Source of the DNA: Selaginella moellendorffii
Taxonomy: Eukaryota; Streptophyta; Lycopodiopsida; Selaginellales; Selaginellaceae
Length of the DNA stretch: 64,000 bases
Direction of reading: 5' to 3'
Assembly (NCBI RefSeq): GCF_000143415.4
Contig: NW_003314316.1
Coordinates: 802,310 to 866,309 of the forward strand
Shown here: piece by piece, positions 1-12,250 of the stretch
Layout: every line of letters begins with the position of its first letter
Position numbering within the stretch: the stretch's first letter is position 1
Translations under genes and position numbers: made by a program
Notes under the pieces: generated by a model
The model's input: the letters and a program-made list of their open reading frames with translations, nothing else
The model's database searches: none
Told to the model about the DNA's origin: nothing

Positions 1-3000
1 TTGCGGATGTCAGTGTTGGATGTTGGATATATGGGCAAAGATGTCAATACTTAAGCATATTGTTGGATCATGAAAATTTGTGTTAAAGTGAACCTATGTG
101 AAGTTGTTTGTAGGAGGAAGTTGGTTGAGTCTTGAAAGTTTGCAATCTTGAACTGAGAGTCATTCTTTCTCTAGGATGGAAAATTTTCCCCACAAATTTT
201 CTTAGGCTTTTCCAATGGCTAATCTGTTGATTACTTTGCTCAAAAACCATTTTGTTTTCGTAAGCCAATACAAACTAGTGAAAAGGTTGGAGTTGACTTT
301 GGTTAGCTTAGACCTTAGTATGTAATTTGTATGATGTAGCCTAAAAGGGATGTTGATTTTTGGGGCTAAAGCAATTGAGTTGGATAGAGTTTGGAGTTGG
401 TATAGAAAAGTGGCCATTGCACTTTTCTAAGAAAAGTGATCCTTGTGCCTTTCTTTTATAGCGTTCTGCTTGGTGGCAGGTTGCACTTTGCATTTCATTA
501 AAACTCTATGAGAATAGTGAGCTCTCATTGATCTTGACTTGGTTTTGGTAGCCTTGTGCCTTAGCTAAGGATAGTGATGTCCAACTTAGTTGTTTAAGGT
601 TGAGATGTTGGTACTCGTACTATAGCTTTGTTTATGAGAAGGTTGTGTACCAATATAAATCCATCTCATGGTTTTCACTTTAGTTTTGACTAAGTGTTGA
701 TCATGTATAGCTAACCTCTTCAAGGCATGCTTAGAACTGTTAGCTAAATGCATTAGTGAGCTTACTGCGGTTGAGTTGGATTCGAGTGGTCATTTAGTTT
801 ATGCTTGTCCATGAACCTTTATCTTAATTTGGGATATTACATTCATGTTGGCCAAGTATATGACTCAATAACATGAGCTTAGTGTTTGGGTCTTGAGAAG
901 GCAAGTTGAAGAGTGATTGTTAGTTGTTTTGTAACTAGAGATTGCTTGTAGGCTTTGTCGAAAACTGTTGACACTTGCTTCACTCATTTAGCAGTGATAG
1001 GTTTACTTTACCAAATGGTGTTGCGAAGGATCATGTTGTTAGTTTTACATAGGTTTTCTATGTTGGCATGACGATTCTACCTTTGTTGATATCATTTGGT
1101 TGCGTTTAGCTCGTAATATTGGATTACATTGAGTTTTGGATGTGGTGAATCACTCATTAATGACGTGTTATCTATAGTTGAGTATTGTTGAAGGTTTAGT
1201 CTCAGATACTGAATAAGGTATCTTTGACTTTGGTTAGCTTGGGTTGCTAAAGAGTTTTGGGTGGTGATTCACTTGTGCTTTCTTCTAACTTTGTTATGGT
1301 GTTGATGACATTGAAGTGATGCCTTGCTGTTAATATTATTAATGTTGAGACTCGAGTGAAATGAAATGTCTTTCTGTAAGATTGATATTGAGTTTCATTA
1401 GTCTTGATAAAGATAGTGTTGATGATTTGGTTGTAGCTTTATATTGTTAACATTCGTGCATTTGCTAATTAGCAACTGTATTAACGTTCAAATGAACTAC
1501 GTGGCAAGTTGAGTTAGTTGTGTTCTAGACGCAATTGCTTAGTCAAGGTTGAGTTTCGAGCTTTTCCTTGAAAAGTGATTTAGTCGTGAACTATACTAGC
1601 CTTACGAGAAGAAGAGTTAGTGATTGATATTGGAATATTTGAATCCTTATTGGATTTGAGTTGGGATGTATCAATCATTGATGATTCTTCTTGTGCTTGT
1701 TATGAAATGAGTTATGTCTTGCTATAGATGGATTCATGGAGGATCGTTTGGTGATCACTTGCTAAACATACCTCTATTCTGCTTAGCTTTTGGATTGATG
1801 TAGATGTGCTTTTCATTAGCTTTGCATTATGAAGTTTAGTTTATGGATGTGTTAAGGAGGATATTATGGATTGTGCCATGATTTCTTCTTTAGTATTGAA
1901 ATTAGTTCATGCAAGACTTGTGATCATTGTTAGGCACAGCTTGGCTATAAACTTCTTCGAGTTTTTGGTTCTTTGAGTTTTATATTCATTGTTCCATTTA
2001 TTAAAAGTTGTTGGGGAGGCAATTTGGCTTATTAGCTTCGATGTTAAAGTTGGCTCTTGCATCTAACAATCATTGGTGATGATTGATTATCATCTAGGAT
2101 AGTTAATTATCCTTGTTAAAAAGGTTTTGCTTGATTGTTATTGATATCAAATGATTCGTTGTTCTATGGGATGGTGGATTCTTTATTCAATGATAATTAT
2201 GCATCTCTTCATTGATAGGATGATTGATGATCTTTTATGATAGTTAGTTATGCTATTTGATGGATTTTGGCTTTTCACAATACCATATGTTCTTTGTGGT
2301 TTGCTTTGGATTGGTTTTTTGGGTTTGAGACATCAGTAGGATGTTACTAACACTTGATTAAGCAACTTGAGTTCCTTGGTGTTATTGGCTAGGATCTATC
2401 CGGATTGGCTAATGCGATAATTGGCATGAATGAATGTTTGTTGGTTTTATCGCATTCATTTTATTCTGTTGATTGTTGCTTAAGTTTATTCTGATAGATT
2501 GGAATGTTATTCCTTCGGGTGATCCATTCGCGAGCATTTTTCTTGTCAATCAATAATACTTTGTGTTCTTCGAGTTATTTATAAATTGTTTGGCATTCTA
2601 TCTACAATCTTCAATGGTTAAGTTTTCTCATTGAGTTTACTTGATGATATACTTGCTATTGAATTTTGTTGGATGGGGAATCCTGTGTTTATCAATTATG
2701 ATGATCTTAGTGGTTCCTATCTACTATAATACTGGTTTATCGGATGATAACTTACTTGGAATACTTTTGTGTTCTAATCTAAGATATATTCATAATAATT
2801 AAGTCTCTAAGATATCATTGTTTATGACTTTGATATTGTCCATCCATTGATCTTTGAGTTTAGGCCAGTATAGGTAGACTAACTTCGGCATTTCGTGTGC
2901 ATGGTGAAATCTCTAGTCATGGGGTAGCTACTGTCGACTGGTCACATAACCCGCCTCTCTGTCCATGTTCCTTATTCCGTGAAAGGGCATGACCATATAA

Positions 3001-3370
3001 ACAACTTTAATTGCCTGTTTACAATAATCTATCTAAACCTTACTAATAGGTTTGGTTTCTTTGCTCAGGAGGGTTGGGGCCTCTGGCTTCTCTCTCTATG
3101 TTCCTCCGGGTAAGGGCATATCACACTTTTATAAACTGAGTGACACCCAGAGTAGCAAGGGTGGCTAACTCCCTTAGCCATTTTCTTGTCGGCGATGGCT
3201 AGAACGTGTCTGAGCTGGTAGCACATCTGCGTTAGACAAAGAGGTTACCCTAACTCATTTAAGTTAATGCATTTCTCACATAGTGTGAATACCGTGAACT
3301 TTTTCTAGAGTTGTTTCCTTGGTGGTATTCTAGACTCGAGTATGCATCGACGAGGATGTCAATATTCCCT
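1..3370 (+). mobile_element. Decayed internal region of a Ty3/gypsy-type LTR element
   Basis: No usable reading frame is present. The top strand is strongly T- and G-rich and C-poor throughout, as expected of an old methylated and deaminated element. It ends directly in a polypurine tract and a 3' LTR, which is why I read it as the internal part of a plus-strand element whose 5' end lies outside the window. No protease, reverse transcriptase or integrase domain can be recognised, so the family assignment rests on the PPT/LTR layout. Confidence 0.5.
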
Positions 3371-3730
3371 AGGGGGGGAGAGTGTTGCAAATGTGACTTC
3401 GGGTATCGAAAGTTACCTATTGGCTAGTCCTTTTGGATATTCTTTCCTTACTGCCACGATGGTAGAAGGTCAGTATTGTTGGACCCATTATCAATTCCCA
3501 CTTGAGCTAGTTGAGAAACTAATCAATGACTGTGCACTTAAATCGGATAAACATAAGGTAGGAACTCCTATGTGTTTCTTGCTGAGCATACTCAGCCTGG
3601 TTTGAGAAACTCCTGTCATTGGCTTGCACTTGCTAGTATCAAGAACCCCCGTGATATTGAGCTTGGTCCCTCAATATCGTTGGATGATAGCTTACCGTGT
3701 CTGCCAAACACCTGTAAGCTCCTGAGTTTG

Positions 3731-3787
3731 GACTTCCCGGGAGGTCACCCAGCCCAGTACTATTCAAACCCAAGGACGCTTAACTCC
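3731..3787 (-). promoter_or_regulatory. 5S rRNA-like internal pol III promoter segment in Cassandra 3' LTR
   Basis: Read on the minus strand, the segment matches the 3' half of plant 5S rRNA, with box A-like AGTTAAGCGTCCTTGGG, an intermediate element-like GAATAGTAC and box C-like CTGGGTGACC. In Cassandra elements this region is known to act as an RNA polymerase III promoter. Activity here is inferred. It is not a complete 5S gene, because the 5' third is absent. Confidence 0.85.
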
Positions 3788-4162
3788 AACTATCCCAAGA
3801 CCCTTAACCGTTTGGAAAAGGGGGTGCACTCTTGTTCATGGGCCCTTTCCCTCTATATTTGAACCCCATGGATCGTCTCTCGAGTCGTTCCCTTTGGTTG
3901 CTTACAATCCACCACGCTTCCCTGCAAGTTCATGCCCTCGTGAACGGAAGCTGAGAGCCGCAGCTCTCCCTCGTGAACGGAAGCTGAGAGCCGCAGCTCT
4001 CCCGAGAGCCTCGCTCTCTTGACACCCTACCCCTCGGGTCGAGCCCAGCGGGAGCAAACTGGACCAGCCAGATGTCAATCAACATGTGGTGTGATTCCCT
4101 TAGCCAACCAACAGAGTCGGACCCGAGACCGCTCTGATACCAAATGTAAGCTCCTGAGTTTG

Positions 4163-4219
4163 GACTTCCCGGGAGGTCACCCAGCCCAGTACTATTCAAA
4201 CCCAAGGACGCTTAACTCC
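4163..4219 (-). promoter_or_regulatory. 5S rRNA-like internal pol III promoter segment in Cassandra 5' LTR
   Basis: Second copy of the 5S-derived segment, in the LTR next to the primer binding site, with the same box A, intermediate element and box C blocks as the other LTR. In minus-strand orientation this is the 5' LTR, so transcription from here would run through the element. Confidence 0.85.
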
Positions 4220-5112
4220 AACTATCCCAAGACCCTTAACCGTTTGGAAAAGGGGGTGCACTCTTGTTCATGGGCCCTTTCCCTCTATATTTGAACCCCA
4301 TGGATCGTCTCTCGAGTCGTTCCCTTTGGTTGCTTACAACACCCTTGCTATCATGTCCTTTGTGTTAGTCTCATTTCGGTCCCAAATGCTATTTATGGAA
4401 AGTGCCTAGATTTGCTCATTTGGCATATCTACAAAATGTAGAGATCGGCCTGAACACAATGGTGTTCATTCCATGTCCAAATTCATAATTTAATGCCATT
4501 CCATATTTAGTAAGTTTCGAGCTTATCCCAAAGACTAACTCCTGATACTAAGGGAAGCTTGGGGTGAAAGCCCAAATCGTGTGTTCCTCAAAGAGGGGGG
4601 GGGTGGAGCGACCAACCTGAGGCATAGTTTAGCTTTTGTTTGCGTGCCTGTCCTTGTTTTGCGTCTAGCTTGGGTCTAACCCCAAGTTCCATTCCATGCT
4701 AGATGGTGGAGTACCCATGTCCTTGCGTTAGGCCACTGGTATGCCGAAATAGCGCTAGACTCTGTTTGGCTCCGTTTTGCGTGTTGGTCCTGGCTTTGGG
4801 ATGCTGGTGACTCTAGGACTATTCCAAGTCGCTCCGGGCTCCTGTCCCTTCGCTCCTTGGGCTATATGCTCGGGAGTCATTCCGTGCTCCAGTGCTAATG
4901 CTCCTTGGCTCTATGTTTGGGAGCTTGGCACCGTTCCTTCATTCAGTGGCCTAAGGCCCTGAACCTTGGGTTCCATGTCACTATCCTTTGGACACGTGGC
5001 ATATGACACGTGGTGTGTGTCACATGGCATAAAGAGGGTTTAGGTTCTGCTTCTTGGTGTTATCCTATGGTAAATCACCATAGGATAAAGGGTAAAAACC
5101 ATGTACGCTACA

Positions 5113-6528
5113 TAAGATCCAATGTGAAGCCAAAACATTAACAAGAAAAATGACATGGAAAATCAAACTCTAATGAAAATTCCTCATCATACGAAATAAC
5201 AATGCCACTTCCACTAATACAAGTGTTAGTGATGTCAATACCTCAACTACACACCTTCTCCATTCAACAATCTAATCCAAATGTTAACGGATAAACTGAC
5301 AAGCCATAGCAAGTGAATGTTATAACCTTTTCCAACACTTCAATGGGCAAACTTCCAAGAAATAAGAAACCAACTTAAGCTTCTCCATCAACCACTTTGG
5401 GGTTGATCATTGTTTAACCAAGTAACTTCGTAAACACATTGCTCACTATCACATGGATATAATATAAAATCACAATGATTTGATCATTAATCAAGCAACA
5501 CCATGAGCAAGCTCATATTATTACTTCAAAAGTTTACGTAAGTATTAAGTGCCAACTCGATTCGACAAAATGTAACATAAATACCACACTCCACCAATAG
5601 AGATTTACGACACCCAACACCAACTTTTGTTCACAACATGAATAAGCTTATGCCATTCTCTTTTCGACCAAACTCAAAATTAATCCAACACTAAGTTACT
5701 CAAGGAGAAATAGCAAGGTTCCTTGGAAAAGAATTGAGCATTGCAACCCAAATCTTCCAATAGTGAGCATAGACAAAAATTGTATAGCATTTCACTGCTA
5801 TCCATTCCACAACTCACTACTTGTAAGACCACCATAATCAACATGCATCAAGGTAGAAACTCTTGATTGCATACTATGAACACGAGTAATCAGTTAACAC
5901 CTTGTTACAAATTATTTCTCCAAAAAGAGAAAATGATTTACGTGTTTGATCTTTCCTCTTTGACGACTCCCTTTTCGGTTTTATCTTTGACCAAACCTCA
6001 AGCTTGTTTTTGCACTGCCTTCAGTTTAATTTAAGAAAAGTTTATGAGAGAGCATAGCAATGACTACATGAACCAATAGACTAATCATTATAGTCTTGAT
6101 TAATCCACTTGTAATCATACCTAGGAAGGATCTATTAGTGCCGGGCTAAATAGCTATGGACCAGCCTATTTGCCACTCATAGCAAACCTAGGGAATGTTC
6201 ACTTTCACCCACGGTATATGGAACAACTCATGAAACCATTGATAGGCTAAGATTAATCCTACCAACTCAAAATGTAACCTTAAGTTGTTAATGCACCTTA
6301 CTCATGAGCCCAAACGCAAACCATGCAAATAGAACAACTCAATCCCTCTTATGAGCCTAAGAGCAAGCTCATATGGCATAGACAAAAAGGTAACCAAATC
6401 CGTACCTAAGGGACCATTGCAAAGCCTTTGCACCCAAACATGTACCCACTCAGATCATTGTTTTCATCTCTGTGTATGCAACGAAACTAATTGCCCAATC
6501 TTATTGGATAGTACTCGCCGAGACTCAT
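5113..6528 (-). mobile_element. 5'-internal region of a minus-strand LTR element
   Basis: Top strand A- and C-rich, the mirror image of the T/G-rich region 1-3370. It lies inside the primer binding site of the minus-strand LTR at 6543-7647, so it reads as the first 1.4 kb of that element's interior. No gag-like frame survives. Its left end abuts LTR copy A directly, so one element inserted into, or recombined with, the other. Confidence 0.5.
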
Positions 6529-7647
6529 GCTCTGAGACCAAATATAGCGCATGTGGTTTTTACCCTTTATCCTATGGTGATTTACCATATAATAACCACG
6601 AAGTGGAACCTAAACCCTCCATATACCACATGTCACATGCCACATGTCCAAAGGACAATGGTGTGGAACCCAAGTTTTAGGGCCTTGGGCCACTGAACAA
6701 AAGAATAGTGCCAAACTCCCAAGCATGGAGCCAATGAGCAATAGCACTAGAGCATGGAATGACTCTCGAGTGTACAGCCCAAAAAGCTAAGAGATAGGAG
6801 CACGAAATGACATGGAACAATCCTAGAGCATCCAACATCCCAATGCTAGGGATAGCACGCAAAACGAAGCCAAACAGAGTTTGGCACTATTCAGCATACC
6901 GGTGGCCTAACACGAGGATATGGGTACTCCATCAACTAGTATGGTGTGGAACTTAGGCTTAGACCTAAGCCGAATGCAGAACAAGGACAGACACACAAGC
7001 AGAAGCTAGATTATACCTCAAGTTGGTTGGCCATGCCTAACTTACCCATTATCCCTACTATACATTTGGAACCCCCCATAGCCACCCCCCCCCCCCTTGA
7101 GGAACACACACTTTGGGCTTTCACCCTAAGCCTCCCGTAGTATCAGGAGTTAGTCTTTGGGACAAGCTCGAAACTTATTAAATATGGAATATCCCTAGAT
7201 TGTGAATTTGGACATAGGACGAACACTATCATGTTCAAGACAATTTCTACATTCCATAGATATGCCAAATGAGCAAATCTAGACACTTTCTATAAATAGC
7301 ATTTAGGACCGAAATGAGATTAACACAAAGGGCATGATAGGGAGGGTGTTTGGTAAACACGGTAAGCTATCATTTACCAAATATTGAGGGACCAATCTCA
7401 ATATCACAGGGGTTCTTGATACTAGCAAGTGCAAGCTAATGACACGAGTTTCTCAAACCAGGCTAAGTATGCTCAACAAAAAACATATAGAGTTCCTACC
7501 TTATGTTTATCCAATTTAAGTGCATGGTCATTAACTAATTTCTTAACTAGCTCAAGTGGGAACTGATAACGAGTCCAACAATACCAACCTCTTGCCATCG
7601 TAGTAGTTAAGAAAGGATATCCAAAGTCCTATAACCACACTTTAACA
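6529..7647 (-). mobile_element. Primer binding site and 5' LTR (LTR copy B), reverse orientation to copy A
   Basis: The reverse complement aligns with LTR copy A over about 1.1 kb, with many substitutions. On the minus strand the LTR is followed by TTTGGTCTCAGAGC (6529-6542), an initiator Met-tRNA primer binding site with one mismatch to the usual TGGTATCAGAGC. A run of about 15 C at 7086-7100 is part of the LTR. Copy B keeps the site where Cassandra inserted in copy A, uninterrupted near 7350, so it gives the pre-insertion state. Confidence 0.72.
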
Positions 7648-8280
7648 TCCTTAAGATGGCCGGAAACATGGGGGAATACCCTTCCCCAATATCCTTTCTT
7701 TAGTCCCTACCAAATCCCTCTCTATCCTTGGCAATGCTTGCTAACACTGCTATTGGGTCTAGCCCCAAAGCCCTAGCATGACCATTAAGTCCTAGTGACA
7801 TATAGGACTTCCTCATCACACGACTGTATCCTTGGTATCTATACAAGAGGACTTCTTGTCTTCTTGTCCACACTAGGACCTTGGGATAACATTTCAAAAC
7901 ACTGTGGCCCTACATGAGCCTCGTGGGTACTTTCCCCACCTTCTCCTTTGGGTGCCCTAGCCATGTGGTTAGAACAAGGTTTCAATAAACCACATTGAGT
8001 ATCCAAGTAAATATGTCACCCACACTTAGATTGAGAGTATTAACCATTCAATTTTTTGTGGGAGCTAAAGCCGACTTTTGAACATTTCATCAAACTACCC
8101 TGCTTGTCTATTTGTATTCACTCTAGCCTTGGACTCCTCAATGGTTATATCATCACCCAATACATGGGTATAGCCTTCCTTAGTGATATTGGCCTTTCCT
8201 GGCTAAACTGGCACTACTGGAATCCTCCCCCTACTATACTTTTGGAGCTCATTAAACCCCCTAGGGTCTAGGAGATGAAT
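7648..8280. other. Gene-free spacer
   Basis: No plausible coding region, tRNA or complete repeat seen. Short frames here have no recognisable protein content and lack composition typical of the genes further right. Confidence 0.4.
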
Positions 8281-8284
8281 GCTT

Positions 8285-8660
8285 TGGGCTTTCACTTTTG
8301 GACTTGGACTCAATTTCGGTCTTGGTCTCAATCTTGGTTTCGGTTTCGGTTTCGGTCTTGGTCTCTTTTTTGGCCTTAACTTTGGATTTTATCTTAGGTC
8401 CATCTCAAACTTGACCTTGAACTCCATCTTGGACTCCATTTCGAACCCATTTCAGACTCTATCTCGGACTCCATCTCGGATCCATCTCGGACTCTATCTT
8501 AGGTCCATCTCAGATCCATCTTGAGCTCCACCTCGGACTCAAGTCCATCTCGAGTCCATGTTGAACTCCATTTGGGACTCCATCTCGAGTCTATATCAGG
8601 CTCCATCTTGGACTTTGTCTCGGGTTCATCTGGGACTCTTTTTTAGACTCCATCTCGACA
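8285..8660 (+). repeat. Degenerate minisatellite, unit about 12 bp (CATCTCGGACTC-like)
   Basis: It begins with variants of a 6 bp unit (TCGGTT/TCGGTC/TTGGTC) at about 8290-8370 and grades into 9-15 bp units of the CATCTCGGACTC type up to about 8660. Units differ from each other by point changes and small indels. The open frames across it are by-products of the repeat. Confidence 0.7.
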
Positions 8661-10615
8661 CTTCCACATGTCATATATTGGTCCTTTTGTGTCCTTTTTC
8701 TAGAGACTCACTTACTACTTGTTTTATGCTTGTTTCTTAAGCACTTCATTGAGGGTTCCACTTCTACTCTCGACTATCCAAATTGGAGCTTTTAGTCTAA
8801 ATGTGTTATACTCATTTAGATTTTGCTTCGGCCACTATTATATGGCCCTTTTTCGACTCTATTTTGGGGCTTAGAGATTTGTGTCTCATATTTAAGTAAT
8901 TATAAGCAACCAAAAAGAACAACTTGAAATATGATTTAGAAAGGTTTAAATATAAAGGGAAAGAGCCTATGAACAAAAATACACCCCCATTCCTAATCAA
9001 GGGTTTTAGAATACTTGAGGTTTAAATAATATTGGGATAGGAAGTCCAGATTCATGAGCTTATAATAAGGTCTATAAATAAATAAATAAACAAATATACA
9101 CACACACATATGTAATATTATAATTATAGTATGGACCATTTATTTAAGATTGAATTTGGTCCATCCATCTTTGTATATAAACAAGTGTCTAACTTCAACT
9201 AATATACTTATTCTTATATCCCAAGCCATCCTATTGTGTATATCCAATAAAGATGAACTACTCTATAATAGAAAAGGAGTGTCTAGCAATAGTTCAAGAA
9301 ACTTCATGCGTACTTGTATAACACTACTAGAAAGTGATTATGTTACACTTATTTCATTATTGAAGTAGAAGAATTTGGTTTGTTGTATTATTTAGTGGGC
9401 TTTGAAGTTTCAAATATATAACTTTGAAGTTGTTTATTGCTTATAAAGTTCTATAGCTATCTTAAGTTCCTTTCCCTTTTTTACTCTCTTCTTAAATTCC
9501 TAATGAATTTATTATTCCAATATGAGTGGATTTTTGGACAAATATTTTGTGCTGTCAATAGTAGCTATACTTGATATTTAGAATTCACAAGGTGTGTAGC
9601 TATATTTACTTTCTCTTGATAAAGTTGGTGAAGCTCAAAATGTTGAGTCTTAAATCTCAAGGCTTTATAATGGTGTAAGCCACAAATTTTCCTTTTCGAA
9701 TTTACTAGCTTATTTAGTCTATCCAACCACCTCTACTTTAGCAGTTCCTTTGCCAAAGTTTATAGTTATTATACTAACTTCTACTTGGTCTTACTTAAGT
9801 TTAGCTATTCATTATATGAGCAATAGGGTGTTAGCCATCTCTTCACAGATTCCTAAACTCTCTCTCAATCCCCCTCTTTAAGTTACATTTGACTTAAAAT
9901 TCAGTTACACTCCTCACAATCAAAAGTAACCAAACATACCAAGCCTCTACATTTTTAACATCCCATAATACAATAAAACTTATTTATAGGACCCTTTGAA
10001 TCCCAAGCTTTAGGTGCATTTTTAAGTTTAGGACTTCAAGGGGAAATACCATGGTTTAACAACTCAGTATAAGTGCCCCACCTCTATCCTAAAGAGAAGG
10101 CCCAAACCCCTAGAAAAGTAATAAATCAAAAGAAGATCTATAAAGGTTCATATATAAATAGAAAGGGCTCATAAACAAGAGTGCATCCCTTAAAGATTTT
10201 AAGATATTTTGGGTTAAGTATTCTTGAATAGTATTTTCAAATTTCATGAGCTTATAAATAATTTGAGAATTTTGCATCACTTAATGATGATTTGGTATTT
10301 CAACATTTTATATTTTTAATATTGTATTGAGAATGATCCTTTTTACTTTGTGAGGATTGATCCGGAAGATCATTTTTAGCTAAAAGGGCCTTTTAAAATT
10401 ATTCCATACTTTCTTTACTCTTCTATTCTAAGTGGGCATAAGAGGCATCAATATATGACTTAAAAAAGCATCCATGTGCAAAATGAAAAGTCAAATATAA
10501 TCAGGATATACAAAAACTAAAGAAGTGATCAATGTTTGCTTGCAATTTTTAAACCAAATGAAAAGACAATATTATCAACTTCAAATGTTCACAATAGTGT
10601 AGTACATTAAATTGC
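8661..10615. other. AT-rich gene-free stretch with microsatellites
   Basis: Contains an AAAT-type run at about 9074-9094 and a CA run at about 9097-9108. No coding region can be supported. Probably further decayed transposon sequence. Confidence 0.4.
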
Positions 10616-10822
10616 ATGTTTGGATCTAAAGACATGACTTATTTTAGGTATTACATTTCTCATAAAGATTTACTAATTAATGTTGATAAATTAGCTTTTT
10701 TTAAATTCCCTACTCCAAAATATGTGAATAATATGCAATGCATCCTTGGCAAAGTGCAATATTTTGGTTATTTTATTGATCATATTTCTAATTTGCTTAA
10801 CCTTAAAGAAAACTTTCCATAA
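10616..10822 (+). pseudogene. Relic of Ty3/gypsy reverse transcriptase (C-terminal part)
   Basis: A 68-codon frame contains FPTPKYVNNMQCILGKVQYF followed by GYFIDHISNL. This fits the conserved end of Ty3/gypsy reverse transcriptase, where a WPTPxxVKELQSFLG block precedes YYRRFIxxFS. Upstream HKDLLINVDK may be the degraded LKLNPxK region. Surrounding sequence is AT-rich and broken, with no active-site YxDD visible. Most likely an old pol fragment, but short and diverged. Confidence 0.5.
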
Positions 10823-11659
10823 CCAACCCAACACTTTGCAAACATTATGAATGTATTCCTCCTATATCACCTCCAAATAGATCAAGACTTCATCTAGTAG
10901 TCACCTCTTTCATATCACAAATAACTTAGTCTATCATTAACAAAAAAATGGTTGGATTATTATTTAAACTGAACAATATCACTAAGAACTTATTCAAACC
11001 AAATGATGTATAAAAAGTAGTTTTAGGAACACCCTCCTCAGCCATCAATATTGGCTAGTGTTGGAAAACAAGATAAAACTTGGTAGACTAATAACTATGT
11101 CCTAAATGATATAGAAAATCAATAGAATGAGGAAGTGGGTATATGTCTCGGATTGTCATGTCATTTAATGGAACAATATATAATTAAATGCTCCTATCTA
11201 GCTTAATCATAAAATGAAGTTCACATGCACAAGGACTTCAAAACTTTTAGATAGCACATTTCTCTAACATTTCTAGGATAATATGTTGCAATCTTAACCC
11301 CAAATGATATATCAAATTCAAAAAGATTAATATACTCCTTTTTGAGCTAGTCAACTGTTACAACATAAGAGTTGTTTAAGGGACTTAAAGAAGGAATAAA
11401 ATGTCAAGAAGGAAACATAATAGGAAGTAATGAGAAGACAAAAGTGATGAAAGTAGAAGACAAAAAATACAAAGTGATAGAAACAAAAGACAAAATGAAA
11501 CAAAAATAAAAAGAATGGAAAAAGGATAATGTAGTGTATATGAATTTGGATTTAAACTCCAAGCATATTACATTACAAAACAAGGGTATAATACACACTC
11601 AAATCATTTATGAGCATAAACTCCTTATATTCAACTTTTACAAGCAAAATAGTATTAGA

Positions 11660-12250
11660 TGAAGTATGGCATAATTTTGGCATATTGGTGGCTAATGCGA
11701 GGAGGTGGACACCCCACTAACTAGAGTAGTATAGAGCTTTGGCTTAGACACAAGTTGAACATAAAAGTGATATAGCCCAGTAGGAAGTAAAATAATATAT
11801 TAGATTATTGGTTATATTTTTTACTATTATCCTTATTATACACTTAGAATCCCTCTTGCCCCCTCTATATTAAAGCTTTCTTTAGGCTTTCACCCCAGTC
11901 TCAAGAGTTAATTTTTAAGAAAAAATTTGAAAATTTACTAAACATTGAATAGCATTAGATCATGAATTAGGAAACAGGAATAACACCATACTATTTAAAA
12001 CACTCTCTACATTCTATAGATATACTTCACTAGCAAATCTAGACATTTACAATAAATAGCATATGGGATATAATAGTGAAGGTGGCAAACACAGTAAGTT
12101 ATCATATAGAGATATTAAAGGACTAAACTCAATTTTGTGAGGGTTCCTAACACTAGCAAGTGCAAGTTGATAATATGAATTTCTCACCATTGTATCAAAT
12201 ATGTTTGACTTAATAATAACTTAGGATTTCTTTATTTAGTGCCCTAGTTT
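11660..12250 (-). mobile_element. Old, AT-decayed partial copy of the same LTR as copies A and B
   Basis: Read alongside 6880-7480, the same landmarks appear in the same order: GGTGGCTAATGCGAGGA, GGCTTTCACCC, AATAAATAGCAT, CTAGCAAGTGCAAG. The region is heavily AT-enriched. Ends are not defined, and no primer binding site or polypurine tract was found. It is the oldest of the three copies in the window. Confidence 0.6.

Larger units (their letters stand above)
3713..4338 (-). mobile_element. Complete Cassandra-type TRIM retrotransposon with 5S-derived LTRs
   Basis: Two direct repeats of 194 bp (3713-3906 and 4145-4338) begin TGTAAGC and end GCTTACA. They flank a 238 bp non-coding interior. 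A perfect 5 bp target duplication, ACACC, lies at 3708-3712 and 4339-4343. On the minus strand a primer binding site TTTGGTATCAGAGC (4131-4144), complementary to initiator Met-tRNA, directly follows the upstream LTR. The LTRs contain 5S rRNA-like sequence. No coding capacity is seen, so it is non-autonomous. Known Cassandra TRIMs of vascular plants have exactly this structure. The LTRs look nearly identical by eye, implying recent insertion. Confidence 0.93.
3371..5112 (+). mobile_element. Polypurine tract and 3' LTR (LTR copy A), interrupted by a Cassandra TRIM
   Basis: The polypurine tract AGGGGGGGAGAG (3371-3382) is followed by an LTR that opens TGTTGCAAATG at 3383 and closes ...GCTACA at 5112. 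Removing the nested insertion and its duplicated target site (631 bp) leaves about 1.1 kb. The same sequence occurs in reverse complement at 6543-7647, which confirms it as a repeat unit and fixes both ends. Ty3/gypsy affiliation is inferred from the PPT form and LTR length. The 5' LTR is outside the window. Confidence 0.75.

Noticed and set aside
3731-4219. Possible 5S rRNA genes
   Set aside because: Only the 3' half of 5S is present and it sits inside retrotransposon LTRs with target duplications.
3572-4294. Two near-identical 91-96 codon open frames ending in the same 50 residues
   Set aside because: They are the Cassandra LTR read through in the same frame twice, so they are repeat by-products and not proteins.
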